Positions 24,388 through 32,289 of a DNA stretch of 64,000 nt are shown in pieces. The notes under the pieces were generated by a model, which saw nothing but the letters and a program-made list of their open reading frames with translations, ran no database searches and was not told the DNA's origin. The translations under genes and the position numbers were made by a program. The stretch spans positions 128,108 through 192,107 of the forward strand of contig NZ_JAJBZH010000001.1 in NCBI RefSeq assembly GCF_020551945.1. The letters are read 5' to 3'. Positions within the stretch are counted from its first letter, which is position 1. Every line of letters begins with the position of its first letter. The stretch is from Cellulosimicrobium marinum (lineage in GTDB: Bacteria > Actinomycetota > Actinomycetes > Actinomycetales > Cellulomonadaceae).

Positions 24388-27300
24388 TCAGCAGGCCGGC
24401 GGCTCGACCTCCGTCGTCACGACGGACTCCCGCTCGTCGGCGTCCTCGGACGGCCGGGCGGTGACGGTCGCGGTGTCGCCGGTGGCCGCCCCGCGCACGG
24501 CGAACGACTGGTAGGCGTTCGCGCCCGGTGCGACGGACGTGAACGTCCGCGAGCCGAACGGCGTGGCGACCTCGACGTCGAGCGCGACGTCGTCGTCGTT
24601 CACGACGCGCACGGCGACGTACGGACGTCCGGCGAGGCACCGCGGCTCGGCGGTCGTGCCGACGTGCACGCCCTCCGGCTGCCCCGGGTCGGCCGTCCCC
24701 GGAGCGAGCACGCGCAGCGCGGTGAGAGCCGGGTCGCCCTCCTGCCACGTCGTGTTCAGCGCGACGTAGCGGGCGCTCACGCCCACCTCGGCGGTCCGGC
24801 TCGGTGCCCCGGCCCGGAGCTCGCCGACGTCGGTGAACGTCAGGCCGTCGTCGCTCACGGAGACGACCGAGGCCGGTGCCCCGCCGCCCGCCCACGCGGT
24901 GACGACCTCGCCGATCTCCTGCGACCGGCCCAGGTCGACGACCATGCGGCCGTCCGGCCCGGGCACCCAGGCCGTGGACGCGTCGCCGTCGACCGCGAGC
25001 GCGGGCGACGTCATGCCCTCGGGCAGCACCGACGCGGGGAACGTCAGCGTGCTCAGCGCCAGGTCGGCCACGGGGAACGCGGTCGCGTCGGCGAAGCGGA
25101 CCGTCGTGCCCGACGGCGTCGCGCTCGCCGAGCGCTCGGCGCCCGTCTCGGTGTTGCGCACCTCGACGCGGACCGGCCGGTCGCCGGCCACGAGACGCAC
25201 GGTCCGCGCGTCGGGCACCGCGACCGTGACGCCCGCCGGGGCGCCGCCGCCCTGGAGCGCGACCGTCGCGCGCGGCGCGAGCACCACGGCGTCGCCCGCC
25301 GGGACGTCCACGTCGAGCGTCGACGCCTCGGCGCCCACGCGCTGCGTGCCCACGTAGACGCGCACGGCGTCCCCGTCGTGCGGCACGGTGACCGTCGCGG
25401 CGACGTCCGACGCCGTGAGGTTGAACGCGACGAGGTAGCCGTCGACGACGCTCACGTGCACGCCGTCGGCGTCCGTCGTGGGGACGGCCCGCGCGGCCTG
25501 CGCGGCGGTCGCCGCGGCGTCGCCCGGCACCATCTCGACGAGGCGCGGGCCGGTCGACCCGTCCGCGAGGCGCACCACGTGACGCGCCTGCGTCGCCTTC
25601 GAGACGCTGATCGGCGCGTCGGACCCGCGGACGACGAAGCCCGCCTCGCCCTCGACGTTGAGCCAGTCGCCCGACGACTCGAGCACGAGGTCGCCCGTGT
25701 ACCGGAAGCGCGCGGCGTCGTGCCACGTCTCGCCGTCGAGCGAGGTCTGCACGCGGTACTCCTGGCCTGCGGCGGACTCCCACCCGAGCTGGACCTGCGC
25801 GACGTCGACCGGCTCGCCCAGGTCCACCTGGACCCACGAGTCGGGGCGCGTGCGGTCGTCGCGCGAGACGGCCCAGCGCGACGACGCGCTGCCGTCGGTG
25901 ACGGCGCTCGCCGGGTGGGAGCCGTCCGCGCTGGACGCGGTCGCCGGCCTGCCGGCCGCCACGTCGGTGCCGTCCGGCGCGAACGCGCGCAGGTGGTACA
26001 GCGAGTAGCCGTACTCGGGGTTGCCGCGCACGCCCTGCATGCGCACGTACCGCGTCGTGACCGGCGCGGGCTCGTCGGCGCCCGCCGGGACCAGGTCCAC
26101 GGTGTCGAGGCGCGAGACGTTCACGTCCGCCGGCGCCTTGCCGTAGGCGGTCTGCGTCTCCCACGTCACGCCGTCGTCCGACGTCTGCACGAGGTACCGC
26201 AGCCCGGCGCTCGCCTCCCACGCGACGCGCACCGCGCCGACGGTGGTCTGCTCGCCGAGGTCCACCTGGAGCCACGAGTCGGGACGCGTGCGCTCGGAGA
26301 CCGCGACGGCCCAGCGCGTCGACGGGTTGCCGTCGGTGACGCGCGCGGCCGTGCGGCCGCTCCCGGCGTCCTCGCTCGACGCCGACGCCGGGCGGCCCGC
26401 CGCCAGGTCGGTCGTCGACTCCTCGTCGGCGTAGGCGTGCAGCGCGTACACCGAGTAGCCGTAGCGGGCGTTGCCCTGCTGGCCGAGCACGCGCACGTAC
26501 CGGGCCTCGACGGGGTCGAAGGCGAGGTCGTCGACCCGCGCGGCGTTGGCGTCCGCGGGGTCGGCGGGCCGCGTGACGGGGAGCGACGCCGTCGTCTCGC
26601 CGTCGGCCGTGGTGTAGGTGCGGGAGCCGTCGAGGCCCGAGTACCCGCCCATGTCGAGGTTGCGGACGGACAGGTTCGCGTCGTCGGGGCCGGCGCCCGT
26701 GGAGGCGTAGACGGCCGACCCGGTCGGCAGGGTCACCTGCCCCGCGTAGCCGTCACCGATGCGGAACACCGACGACGTGCCCTCGAAGCCGTCGCGCGGC
26801 TCCGTGTAGGTCGTGACGTGCCGCTCGTCGACCGTCGAGCCCGTGGTCGGGTAGAGGTACGGCGTCGAGCCCGAGACGTGGAACAGCCACGAGTCGTGCC
26901 CCGGCACCCACGGGAACTTCACGAACCCCTTCTTGCTCCCGGCGGCGGCCCACGCGGCGTCGGACTGCTGGACCGTCAGGCCCGGGCCCTCGCCGAAGTC
27001 GCGCACACCCTCCAGCCCGGCGAAGAACTCGTCCTCGGGCGTCGGGACGACGGGGCCGTCCTCGTGCTCGGCGGCCTCCACGTGCAGCAGGTAGGAGATC
27101 GCGATCTCGGCGCGCGCCTCCGGCTCGTACTTCGGCTCGCCCGAGAACTTCGTCAGGCGGTCGACCGGCGCGTACGCCTGGTAGTCCTCCAGCGCGGCCG
27201 CGAGCCCCGCCTCGGCACGCGCGGCGTCGGGGTCGCGCAGCACCTGGCCGAGGAACGCCATCGGCAGGACGTCGCGCCCGTAGAGGAACTCACGGTCGGC

Positions 27301-28335
27301 GACCATCGGCATGAACGGCTCGCCCTGCTCCGACATGACCATCTTGATCGACTCCCACAGCTCCGCCGAGTTCGGCTGGCGCGTGAGGATCTCCGGCAGC
27401 GGCTCGTCGTTCAGCAGGAAGTGGATCGCGTTGCGCGCGCCCGACCGCCAGATGTCCGACTGGTAGTGCGGCCCGAACGACCCGTGGTTCTCCACGAGGT
27501 ACGTGTCGTAGATCGTCTGCATCGTGTTCGTCGAGACCGGCTCGCCGGCCACGACGGCGGGGTTGTTGCGGTCCGCGGTCGGCTGGCCCGCCGCGTTGCG
27601 CCCCCAGTCGCCCAGCTGCTCGGCCCAGCGGCTCGCGTCCGGGTCCTCCGGCACCCACGCGAGGCCGGGCGCGAGGGCCTGCGTGTAGACGCCGGCCTCC
27701 TCCTGCGCGGTGTCGCCCTCGTGCTTGCCCGTCGGCCAGTCCGCCGTCCAGCTCCCCGAGAGCGGGTCCTTGCCGAAGTCCAGGTCGGCCGTGTACCGCG
27801 ACTGCTCGACGGCGATCGTCGTGAGGTTGTCCCGCGTCGTCGCGTCGAGCTCGTCCCACATCAGCCGACCCGCGTCGAGGAAGTAGGACTGGAACGTCGA
27901 GTCCCAGAACAGCTTCTTGCCCCACGTGCCCGCCGGGTCGACGAACCGGTTCGTCGCCGCGTAGTGCTCGATCGTCGCGATCGTCTGCGCGCGCAGCTCG
28001 TCCTCCGACACGCCCGCGACCTCGGCGTCGTACTCGCCGTGCGTGAGCAGCACCGCGTTGCCGAGGACGACGGCGAAGTTCATGTCCTTGCTCTGGTAGA
28101 CGCCGGCGGACTCGTCCCAGACGGACTCGACCCAGCGGGTGTGGCGCAGCAGCGCGCCGTAGAAGTCGGCGGCGATCGCGTCGGGTGCGCCGTACGCGTG
28201 CTCGTCCGTCGACGGGGACGTGGTGTCGGCGAGCGCCGGACCCCCGGGGAGGAGGAGGGCCGCCGTCGCGAGGACGGCGGCGAACGGACGTCGACGGCGC
28301 GAGCGTCTGCGCGTCGGTGCGGGCGTGGGGGTCAT
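24388..28335 (-). CDS. Large secreted multi-module protein with discoidin domains, catalytic family unassigned
   Basis: A 1315-residue exported protein. Signal peptide: RRRSRRRRPF, then AAVLATAALLLPGGPALA. Residues ~45-470 look all-helical and resemble an (alpha/alpha) toroid of the kind found in polysaccharide lyases and some glycosidases (HTRWVESVWDESAGVY, FWDSTFQSYFLDAGRLMWDE, NTMQTIYDTYLVENHGSFGP). A beta-rich segment follows to ~630, then F5/8-type C (discoidin) modules at ~640-780 and ~790-885, and a third, more divergent one at ~1098-1211. The last 83 residues (C1233 to C1315) match the C-terminal domain of the GH2 and GH92 proteins in this window. I cannot name the enzyme family. A LacI-type operator lies in its promoter. 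It is downstream of and co-oriented with a sugar importer. Confidence 0.75.
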   Translation of the reverse strand: MTPTPAPTRRRSRRRRPFAAVLATAALLLPGGPALADTTSPSTDEHAYGAPDAIAADFYGALLRHTRWVESVWDESAGVYQSKDMNFAVVLGNAVLLTHGEYDAEVAGVSEDELRAQTIATIEHYAATNRFVDPAGTWGKKLFWDSTFQSYFLDAGRLMWDELDATTRDNLTTIAVEQSRYTADLDFGKDPLSGSWTADWPTGKHEGDTAQEEAGVYTQALAPGLAWVPEDPDASRWAEQLGDWGRNAAGQPTADRNNPAVVAGEPVSTNTMQTIYDTYLVENHGSFGPHYQSDIWRSGARNAIHFLLNDEPLPEILTRQPNSAELWESIKMVMSEQGEPFMPMVADREFLYGRDVLPMAFLGQVLRDPDAARAEAGLAAALEDYQAYAPVDRLTKFSGEPKYEPEARAEIAISYLLHVEAAEHEDGPVVPTPEDEFFAGLEGVRDFGEGPGLTVQQSDAAWAAAGSKKGFVKFPWVPGHDSWLFHVSGSTPYLYPTTGSTVDERHVTTYTEPRDGFEGTSSVFRIGDGYAGQVTLPTGSAVYASTGAGPDDANLSVRNLDMGGYSGLDGSRTYTTADGETTASLPVTRPADPADANAARVDDLAFDPVEARYVRVLGQQGNARYGYSVYALHAYADEESTTDLAAGRPASASSEDAGSGRTAARVTDGNPSTRWAVAVSERTRPDSWLQVDLGEQTTVGAVRVAWEASAGLRYLVQTSDDGVTWETQTAYGKAPADVNVSRLDTVDLVPAGADEPAPVTTRYVRMQGVRGNPEYGYSLYHLRAFAPDGTDVAAGRPATASSADGSHPASAVTDGSASSRWAVSRDDRTRPDSWVQVDLGEPVDVAQVQLGWESAAGQEYRVQTSLDGETWHDAARFRYTGDLVLESSGDWLNVEGEAGFVVRGSDAPISVSKATQARHVVRLADGSTGPRLVEMVPGDAAATAAQAARAVPTTDADGVHVSVVDGYLVAFNLTASDVAATVTVPHDGDAVRVYVGTQRVGAEASTLDVDVPAGDAVVLAPRATVALQGGGAPAGVTVAVPDARTVRLVAGDRPVRVEVRNTETGAERSASATPSGTTVRFADATAFPVADLALSTLTFPASVLPEGMTSPALAVDGDASTAWVPGPDGRMVVDLGRSQEIGEVVTAWAGGGAPASVVSVSDDGLTFTDVGELRAGAPSRTAEVGVSARYVALNTTWQEGDPALTALRVLAPGTADPGQPEGVHVGTTAEPRCLAGRPYVAVRVVNDDDVALDVEVATPFGSRTFTSVAPGANAYQSFAVRGAATGDTATVTARPSEDADERESVVTTEVEPPAC

Positions 28336-28392
28336 GGTGGTGCTCTCTCGTCGGCGTCGTCGGGAGGGGGCGGCTGTGCCCAGCGCCATTCT

Positions 28393-28404
28393 GACAGCGC
28401 TGTC
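28393..28404 (-). promoter_or_regulatory. LacI-type operator GACAGCGCTGTC in promoter spacer
   Basis: Perfect 12-bp palindrome 58 bases before the start of the discoidin protein. On the minus strand it lies between TGGACT and CAGAAT (17-base spacer), so binding would block polymerase. The identical palindrome precedes the GH92 gene at 45907. Confidence 0.7.
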
Positions 28405-28479
28405 TGGCAAAGTCCAGGCACGTGCGTGAGGTCGTGCATCGGCGCACGTGAGAAACCCCGGCCCGCCGAGGCAGTGCCC

Positions 28480-28569
28480 CGGTCCCGCGAGGGAGAACCC
28501 TGGTCGGGACCAGGGTTCTCCCTCGCGGGACCGGAGTACTACCTCGAGGAACCGGGGTACTCCCTCGCG
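28480..28569. repeat. Perfect 26-bp hairpin merging into tandem family-B repeats
   Basis: Arms 28480-28505 and 28508-28533 are exact complements (starting CGGTCCCGCGAGGGAGAACC) with a two-base GG gap. The right arm is itself one unit of a 21-bp tandem series continuing at 28536 and 28557 (GTACTACCTCGAGGAACCGG, GTACTCCCTCGCG). The left arm is thus an inverted unit. The same unit forms the array at 98-158. It separates the importer operon from the discoidin gene, and the hairpin would terminate or attenuate read-through. Confidence 0.78.
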
Positions 28570-28585
28570 CGCGTGGGCGAGAGGG

Positions 28586-29488
28586 TCAGCCCTTGACCGA
28601 GCCGGACATCAGGCCGCCGACGAAGTACTTGCCGAGGATGATGTACACGATCAGCGTCGGCAGGGACGCGAAGAGCGCACCGGCCATCGACACGCCGTAG
28701 TTCTGCAGCAGCGCGCCGTTCGCGAGGTTGTTCAGCGCGAGGGTGACGGGGCCGTTCTGGCTCGAGGAGAAGAACACGGCGAAGAGGAAGTCGTTCCACG
28801 CCGAGGTGAACTGCCAGATGAGCACGACCACGAAGCTCGGGATCGAGATCGGCAGGATGATCGACCAGTAGGTCCGCAGCATGCCGGCGCCGTCGACGCG
28901 CGCGGCCTCGACGAGCTCGTGCGGGACGCTCATGTAGTAGTTGCGGAAGATGAGCGTGGTGATGGGGATGCCGTAGACCACGTGGAGCAGGATCAGCGAC
29001 GGCACGCCGCTGGGGATGCCCAGGTCGAGCACGAGCTGGTTCAGGGGGATCATCACGGCCTGGTAGGGGATGAACATCCCGAACAGGATCAGCGTGAAGA
29101 CGAGGTTCGCGCCCTTGAACGACCAGCGCGACAGCACGAAGCCGTTGAGCGAGCCGAGGAACGCGGCGATGATCGCGGACGGCACGACCATCTGGAGCGT
29201 GCGCCAGATCGCGGGGGAGAGCTGGGTCCAGGCGGTCTGCCAGTTGTCGAGCGTCCACTCCTGCGGCAGCGCCCACGCGCGGGCCGGGGACGCGTCGCCC
29301 GCGCCCTTGAAGCTCGTCACGAAGAGCACGTACACGGGGATGAGCACGACGGCGAGGAAGAAGATCAGCGCCGCGTACTTCAGGGTGCGGGCGACACCGA
29401 ACCGGTTGCGCGGACGCTCCGCACGCACCTCCCGCGGCGTGCCGACGACGTCCGGGGTGGGGACCGCCGGGGTGGAGGTCGTGGTCAT
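28586..29488 (-). CDS. Sugar ABC transporter permease, MalG type
   Basis: A 300-residue inner-membrane permease of the CUT1 family. After a ~35-residue cytoplasmic start come about six helices, the first YAALIFFLAVVLIPVYVLFV. The EAA loop is VEAARVDGAGMLRTYWSIIL, and it ends FVGGLMSGSVKG. It overlaps the upstream permease gene by four bases. It is third in a binding protein-permease-permease operon without an ATPase; a shared MsiK-like ATPase elsewhere is assumed. Confidence 0.93.
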   Translation of the reverse strand: MTTTSTPAVPTPDVVGTPREVRAERPRNRFGVARTLKYAALIFFLAVVLIPVYVLFVTSFKGAGDASPARAWALPQEWTLDNWQTAWTQLSPAIWRTLQMVVPSAIIAAFLGSLNGFVLSRWSFKGANLVFTLILFGMFIPYQAVMIPLNQLVLDLGIPSGVPSLILLHVVYGIPITTLIFRNYYMSVPHELVEAARVDGAGMLRTYWSIILPISIPSFVVVLIWQFTSAWNDFLFAVFFSSSQNGPVTLALNNLANGALLQNYGVSMAGALFASLPTLIVYIILGKYFVGGLMSGSVKG

Positions 29489-30387
29489 CGCTTCTCCTGA
29501 CGGTTGGTGCGGATCAGGTACGGCACGATGACGACGGCGACGATGATCAGCAGGATCGAGCCGACCGCCGCCGCGTTGGCGTAGTCGAAGCTCGACTTGA
29601 AGACGTACATGTCGACGGCCGGGACCTTGGTCTGGTAGTTCGACGGCTTGGAGATCGACATGATGAGGTCGAAGGCCTTGAGCGACATGTGACCGATGAT
29701 GATGAGCGCCGACAGCGCGATGGGCGACAGCTGCGGGAAGATCACGTGCCGGTAGAGCTTCCACTCGCTCGCGCCGTCCATGCGGGCGGCCTCGCGGAGC
29801 TCCTCGGGGATGCCGCGGAAGCCGGCCAGGAAGAGCGCCATGACGTAGCCCGAGAGCTGCCAGATCGCGGGGATCGCGATCGCGGTGATGCCCCAGGTGA
29901 CGTTGTTCCACCAGTTGTTCTGGAGGAAGTCCAGACCGACCATCTGGAACAGCCGGTTGAGGCCGCTCGCCTGCTCGTCCTGGTTCGAGTTGAGCAGCCA
30001 GCGCCACACCACACCGGACGCGACGAACGAGACCGCCATGGGGAACAGGTAGATCGAGCGGAAGATCCCCTCGCCCTTGACCGGCTTGTCCAGCATCCAC
30101 GCCCACAGGAAGCCCATGATCATGGTCCCGGCGAGGAACACGACGGTGTACAGCACGAGGTTCTTCAGCGAGTGCTGGAACGCCTCGCTGCCGAGCAGGT
30201 CGAGGTAGTTCTGGAACCACACGACGACCGACGGCTGCTGCCCGGTGGCCTGCGCGGCGGTGTGGTTGTCGGTGATCGAGGTCTGGAAGTTCGCGCCGAT
30301 GAGCCCGTAGACGAAGACGCCGACGAGGATCAGCGAGGGGGCGAGCATGAGCAGCGCGGGGCCGGCTCGCCGCAGGGACTTGAGCAT
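29485..30387 (-). CDS. Sugar ABC transporter permease, MalF type
   Basis: A 300-residue permease, partner of the following MalG-type protein. Helices begin with ALLMLAPSLILVGVFVYGLI at residues ~10-30. The EAA motif is REAARMDGASEWKLYRHVIF. The extracellular stretch NHTAAQATGQQPSVVVWFQNY between the first helices is typical of CUT1 MalF proteins without the large P2 loop. It is 134 bp downstream of the binding-protein gene, a gap that contains two strong hairpins. Confidence 0.93.
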   Translation of the reverse strand: MLKSLRRAGPALLMLAPSLILVGVFVYGLIGANFQTSITDNHTAAQATGQQPSVVVWFQNYLDLLGSEAFQHSLKNLVLYTVVFLAGTMIMGFLWAWMLDKPVKGEGIFRSIYLFPMAVSFVASGVVWRWLLNSNQDEQASGLNRLFQMVGLDFLQNNWWNNVTWGITAIAIPAIWQLSGYVMALFLAGFRGIPEELREAARMDGASEWKLYRHVIFPQLSPIALSALIIIGHMSLKAFDLIMSISKPSNYQTKVPAVDMYVFKSSFDYANAAAVGSILLIIVAVVIVPYLIRTNRQEKR

Positions 30388-30441
30388 GGTTGGTCTTCCC
30401 GGTGTCGGGGGGTGTGCGTCAGGACGGTCGGCGCGGGCCGG

Positions 30442-30514
30442 CCGCGCGTCGTCGGTCCGACGACGCGCGGCGGCTCGCGCGAGGGAGGCGGGCCCGGGGG
30501 ACGGGCCCGCCTCC
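30442..30514 (-). terminator. Two hairpins between binding-protein and permease genes
   Basis: Perfect stems of 14 bp (30442-30455 with 30457-30470, around CCGCGCGTCGTCGG) and 13 bp (30484-30496 with 30502-30514, GGAGGCGGGCCCG). They sit directly after the binding-protein stop codon and before the permease start, mirroring the hairpin at 3864-3914 in the other importer operon. Partial termination or mRNA protection is likely. Confidence 0.72.
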
Positions 30515-30521
30515 GAGGGGG

Positions 30522-31817
30522 TCAGCCCTGCGCGGCGGCGGCGAGCTCGGACTGGTAGGTCGCGAGGTCGGACCCACCGGTGGTGAACTTGCTCGTCGCG
30601 TCGGAGATCGCGTTGAGCGTCGCGACGGGCGTGGCGGCACCGTGCGCGAGCGAGGACACGATGGTGTCCTGGCCGAACGACTCGATCGCGGTCTGCTGGT
30701 ACTCGGAGAACTCCGAGGGGTCGGCGTCGGTGCGGGCCGGGATGGAGCCCTTGGCCTGGTTGAACGCGACCTGGCCCTCGAGCGAGCCGACGGTCTCGAG
30801 CCACGCCTTCGCGCCCTCGGGGTGCGGCGCGCCCACCGGGAGGGTGAACGAGTCGGCGAGGAAGTCGAACGTGCCGTCGGTGCCCGGGACGGGGAACGCC
30901 GTGAAGTCGGTACCGAGGACCTTGTCCTGCTCCTCGAACGCGGCGACGGCCCAGTCGCCCATGACGTTGAACGCGGCGTTGCCGTCGATCACCAGCTGGG
31001 TGGCCTCGGGCCAGTCGAGCCCGTCACGGTCGCTGTTGGTGTAGCCCATGAGCTTCTCGAACTGCTCGAGCGCTCCGGTGACCTCGGCGCCCTCCCAGTC
31101 GGTCGAGCCGTCCCAGAGGCCGTTGTACGCGTCCGCGCCGAGCTCGGCGAGGAGGACGGTCTCGAGGAGGTGGACCTGGGTCCACGTCGTCGCGACGGAC
31201 AGCGGCGTGACGCCCGCTGCCTGCAGCGTGTCGAGGTCGGCCATCCAGGCGTCGAGGTCCGCGTACTCGGCGGCCGGGTCGATGCCGTTGTCCTCGAGGA
31301 CGGTCGGGTTGGCCCAGACGACGTTCGCACGGTGGATGTTCGACGGGATCGAGTAGATCGCGCCGTCCTCGGAGGTGACGCGCTCGACCAGGTCGGCCGG
31401 GAACGCGTCCGTGAGGCCGAACTCGTCGTACAGGTCGGAGACGTCCTCGATCTGCGCGGCGTCGATGTAGTCCTGGAGCTCGGCACCGGCGTGCGCCTGG
31501 AACGTGTCCGGCGGGTCCTGCGCCTGGAGGCGGGACTGGAGGAGGTCCTTCGCGGCGGAGCCGGCGCCACCGGCGACCGCACCGTTCACGAACTCGATGT
31601 CGGGGTGCTGCTCGTCGAACACGCCGACCAGCGCGTCGAGGCCGGCCTTCTCGGAACCGGCCGCCCACCAGGTGAAGACCTCCACCTCGTCGCTGCCGCC
31701 GCCGTTCGCTCCGTCGGTGCTGTCGTCACCGGAACCGCCGCTGCTGCACGCGGCGAGTGCGAGACCCACGAGGGCGGCACCGGCCACCGTCGCGCTCGTC
31801 CTGCGGTTGAGTCGCAT
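30522..31817 (-). CDS. ABC transporter sugar-binding lipoprotein (CUT1)
   Basis: A 431-residue solute-binding lipoprotein. The signal peptide ends in GLALAAC with the lipidated Cys at residue 24 and a Gly/Ser/Asp linker after it. SBP family 1 features include VEVFTWWAAGSEKAGLDALV at the mature N-terminus, AFNVMGDWAVAAFEEQ and LPVGAPHPEGAKAWLETVGS near the C-lobe. A strong promoter (TTGACA, 17 bases, TTGTAT) lies 109 bases upstream. The sugar is not identifiable from sequence. The location between the discoidin protein and the GH2 galactosidase suggests an oligosaccharide product of one of these. Confidence 0.93.
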   Translation of the reverse strand: MRLNRRTSATVAGAALVGLALAACSSGGSGDDSTDGANGGGSDEVEVFTWWAAGSEKAGLDALVGVFDEQHPDIEFVNGAVAGGAGSAAKDLLQSRLQAQDPPDTFQAHAGAELQDYIDAAQIEDVSDLYDEFGLTDAFPADLVERVTSEDGAIYSIPSNIHRANVVWANPTVLEDNGIDPAAEYADLDAWMADLDTLQAAGVTPLSVATTWTQVHLLETVLLAELGADAYNGLWDGSTDWEGAEVTGALEQFEKLMGYTNSDRDGLDWPEATQLVIDGNAAFNVMGDWAVAAFEEQDKVLGTDFTAFPVPGTDGTFDFLADSFTLPVGAPHPEGAKAWLETVGSLEGQVAFNQAKGSIPARTDADPSEFSEYQQTAIESFGQDTIVSSLAHGAATPVATLNAISDATSKFTTGGSDLATYQSELAAAAQG

Positions 31818-31925
31818 CGTGATCTTTCCCTACGCCTTCTTCGGTCGTGGGGGACCCGCGGGGGAGCCGGGGGGAAGGGCTCCTCGCGGGCCGGGCGCAT
31901 CGGTGCACCCTCGAACCCGACGCCC

Positions 31926-31954
31926 ATACAACGTCGCGGGCGCCTTGATGTCAA
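31926..31954 (-). promoter_or_regulatory. Sigma-70-type promoter of the sugar importer operon
   Basis: Read on the minus strand: TTGACA (31954-31949), a 17-base spacer, then TTGTAT (31931-31926). It is one of the best consensus matches in the window, 109 bases before the binding-protein start. Confidence 0.8.
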
Positions 31955-32109
31955 GAAATGAACGCAACCGAGTCTCTTTCGTGATCTGACCGTCAGGACT
32001 TGGACACAACGTCCGATAAGTCCGGTGCGCTCCTGCGGGCGAGGGGTGGGTCGGGGGAGGCCGTGGATGCGGAACCTGTGCGGTGCGTGTGCAGTGACGG
32101 TTGGATGTG

Positions 32110-32137
32110 TTGTTTTCTGTTGGAGCATGTGTACGAT
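32110..32137 (+). promoter_or_regulatory. Probable promoter of the GH2 gene
   Basis: TTGTTT (32110-32115) and TACGAT (32132-32137) with a 16-base spacer in an AT-rich patch, leaving a ~150-base leader before the ATG at 32290. Confidence 0.45.
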
Positions 32138-32289
32138 CAGGGGGCGCGTCGTCGATCCACCGACGGACCGTGCCACCGCCGGCACGACACGACACGCGCG
32201 ACCGTCTCGAAGGAGAGAAGTTGCGACGCCCGACCCCGCGCCCCCAGCCGGTCGCACCGGGCCCGCGATCGAGTGGAAGGTCCGACCAG

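Larger units (their letters stand above)
31818..32289. other. Divergent intergenic region between importer and GH2 genes
   Basis: A 472-bp gap without a credible gene. It holds the importer promoter (minus, 31926-31954), a nested dyad GGACTT-GGAC-acaac-GTCC-gat-AAGTCC at 31996-32023, and an AT-rich stretch with the probable GH2 promoter (32110-32137). The base composition around 32095-32140 is markedly lower in GC than the rest. Confidence 0.6.

Noticed and set aside
30522-31817. Missing ATPase as evidence of a broken importer
   Set aside because: CUT1 sugar importers in actinobacteria commonly share one MsiK-type ATPase encoded elsewhere, so the absence is expected.
31996-32023. Nested dyad as a definite operator
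   Set aside because: The arms are 4-6 bp, and dyads of that size arise by chance in such DNA; mentioned only as a candidate within the gap.
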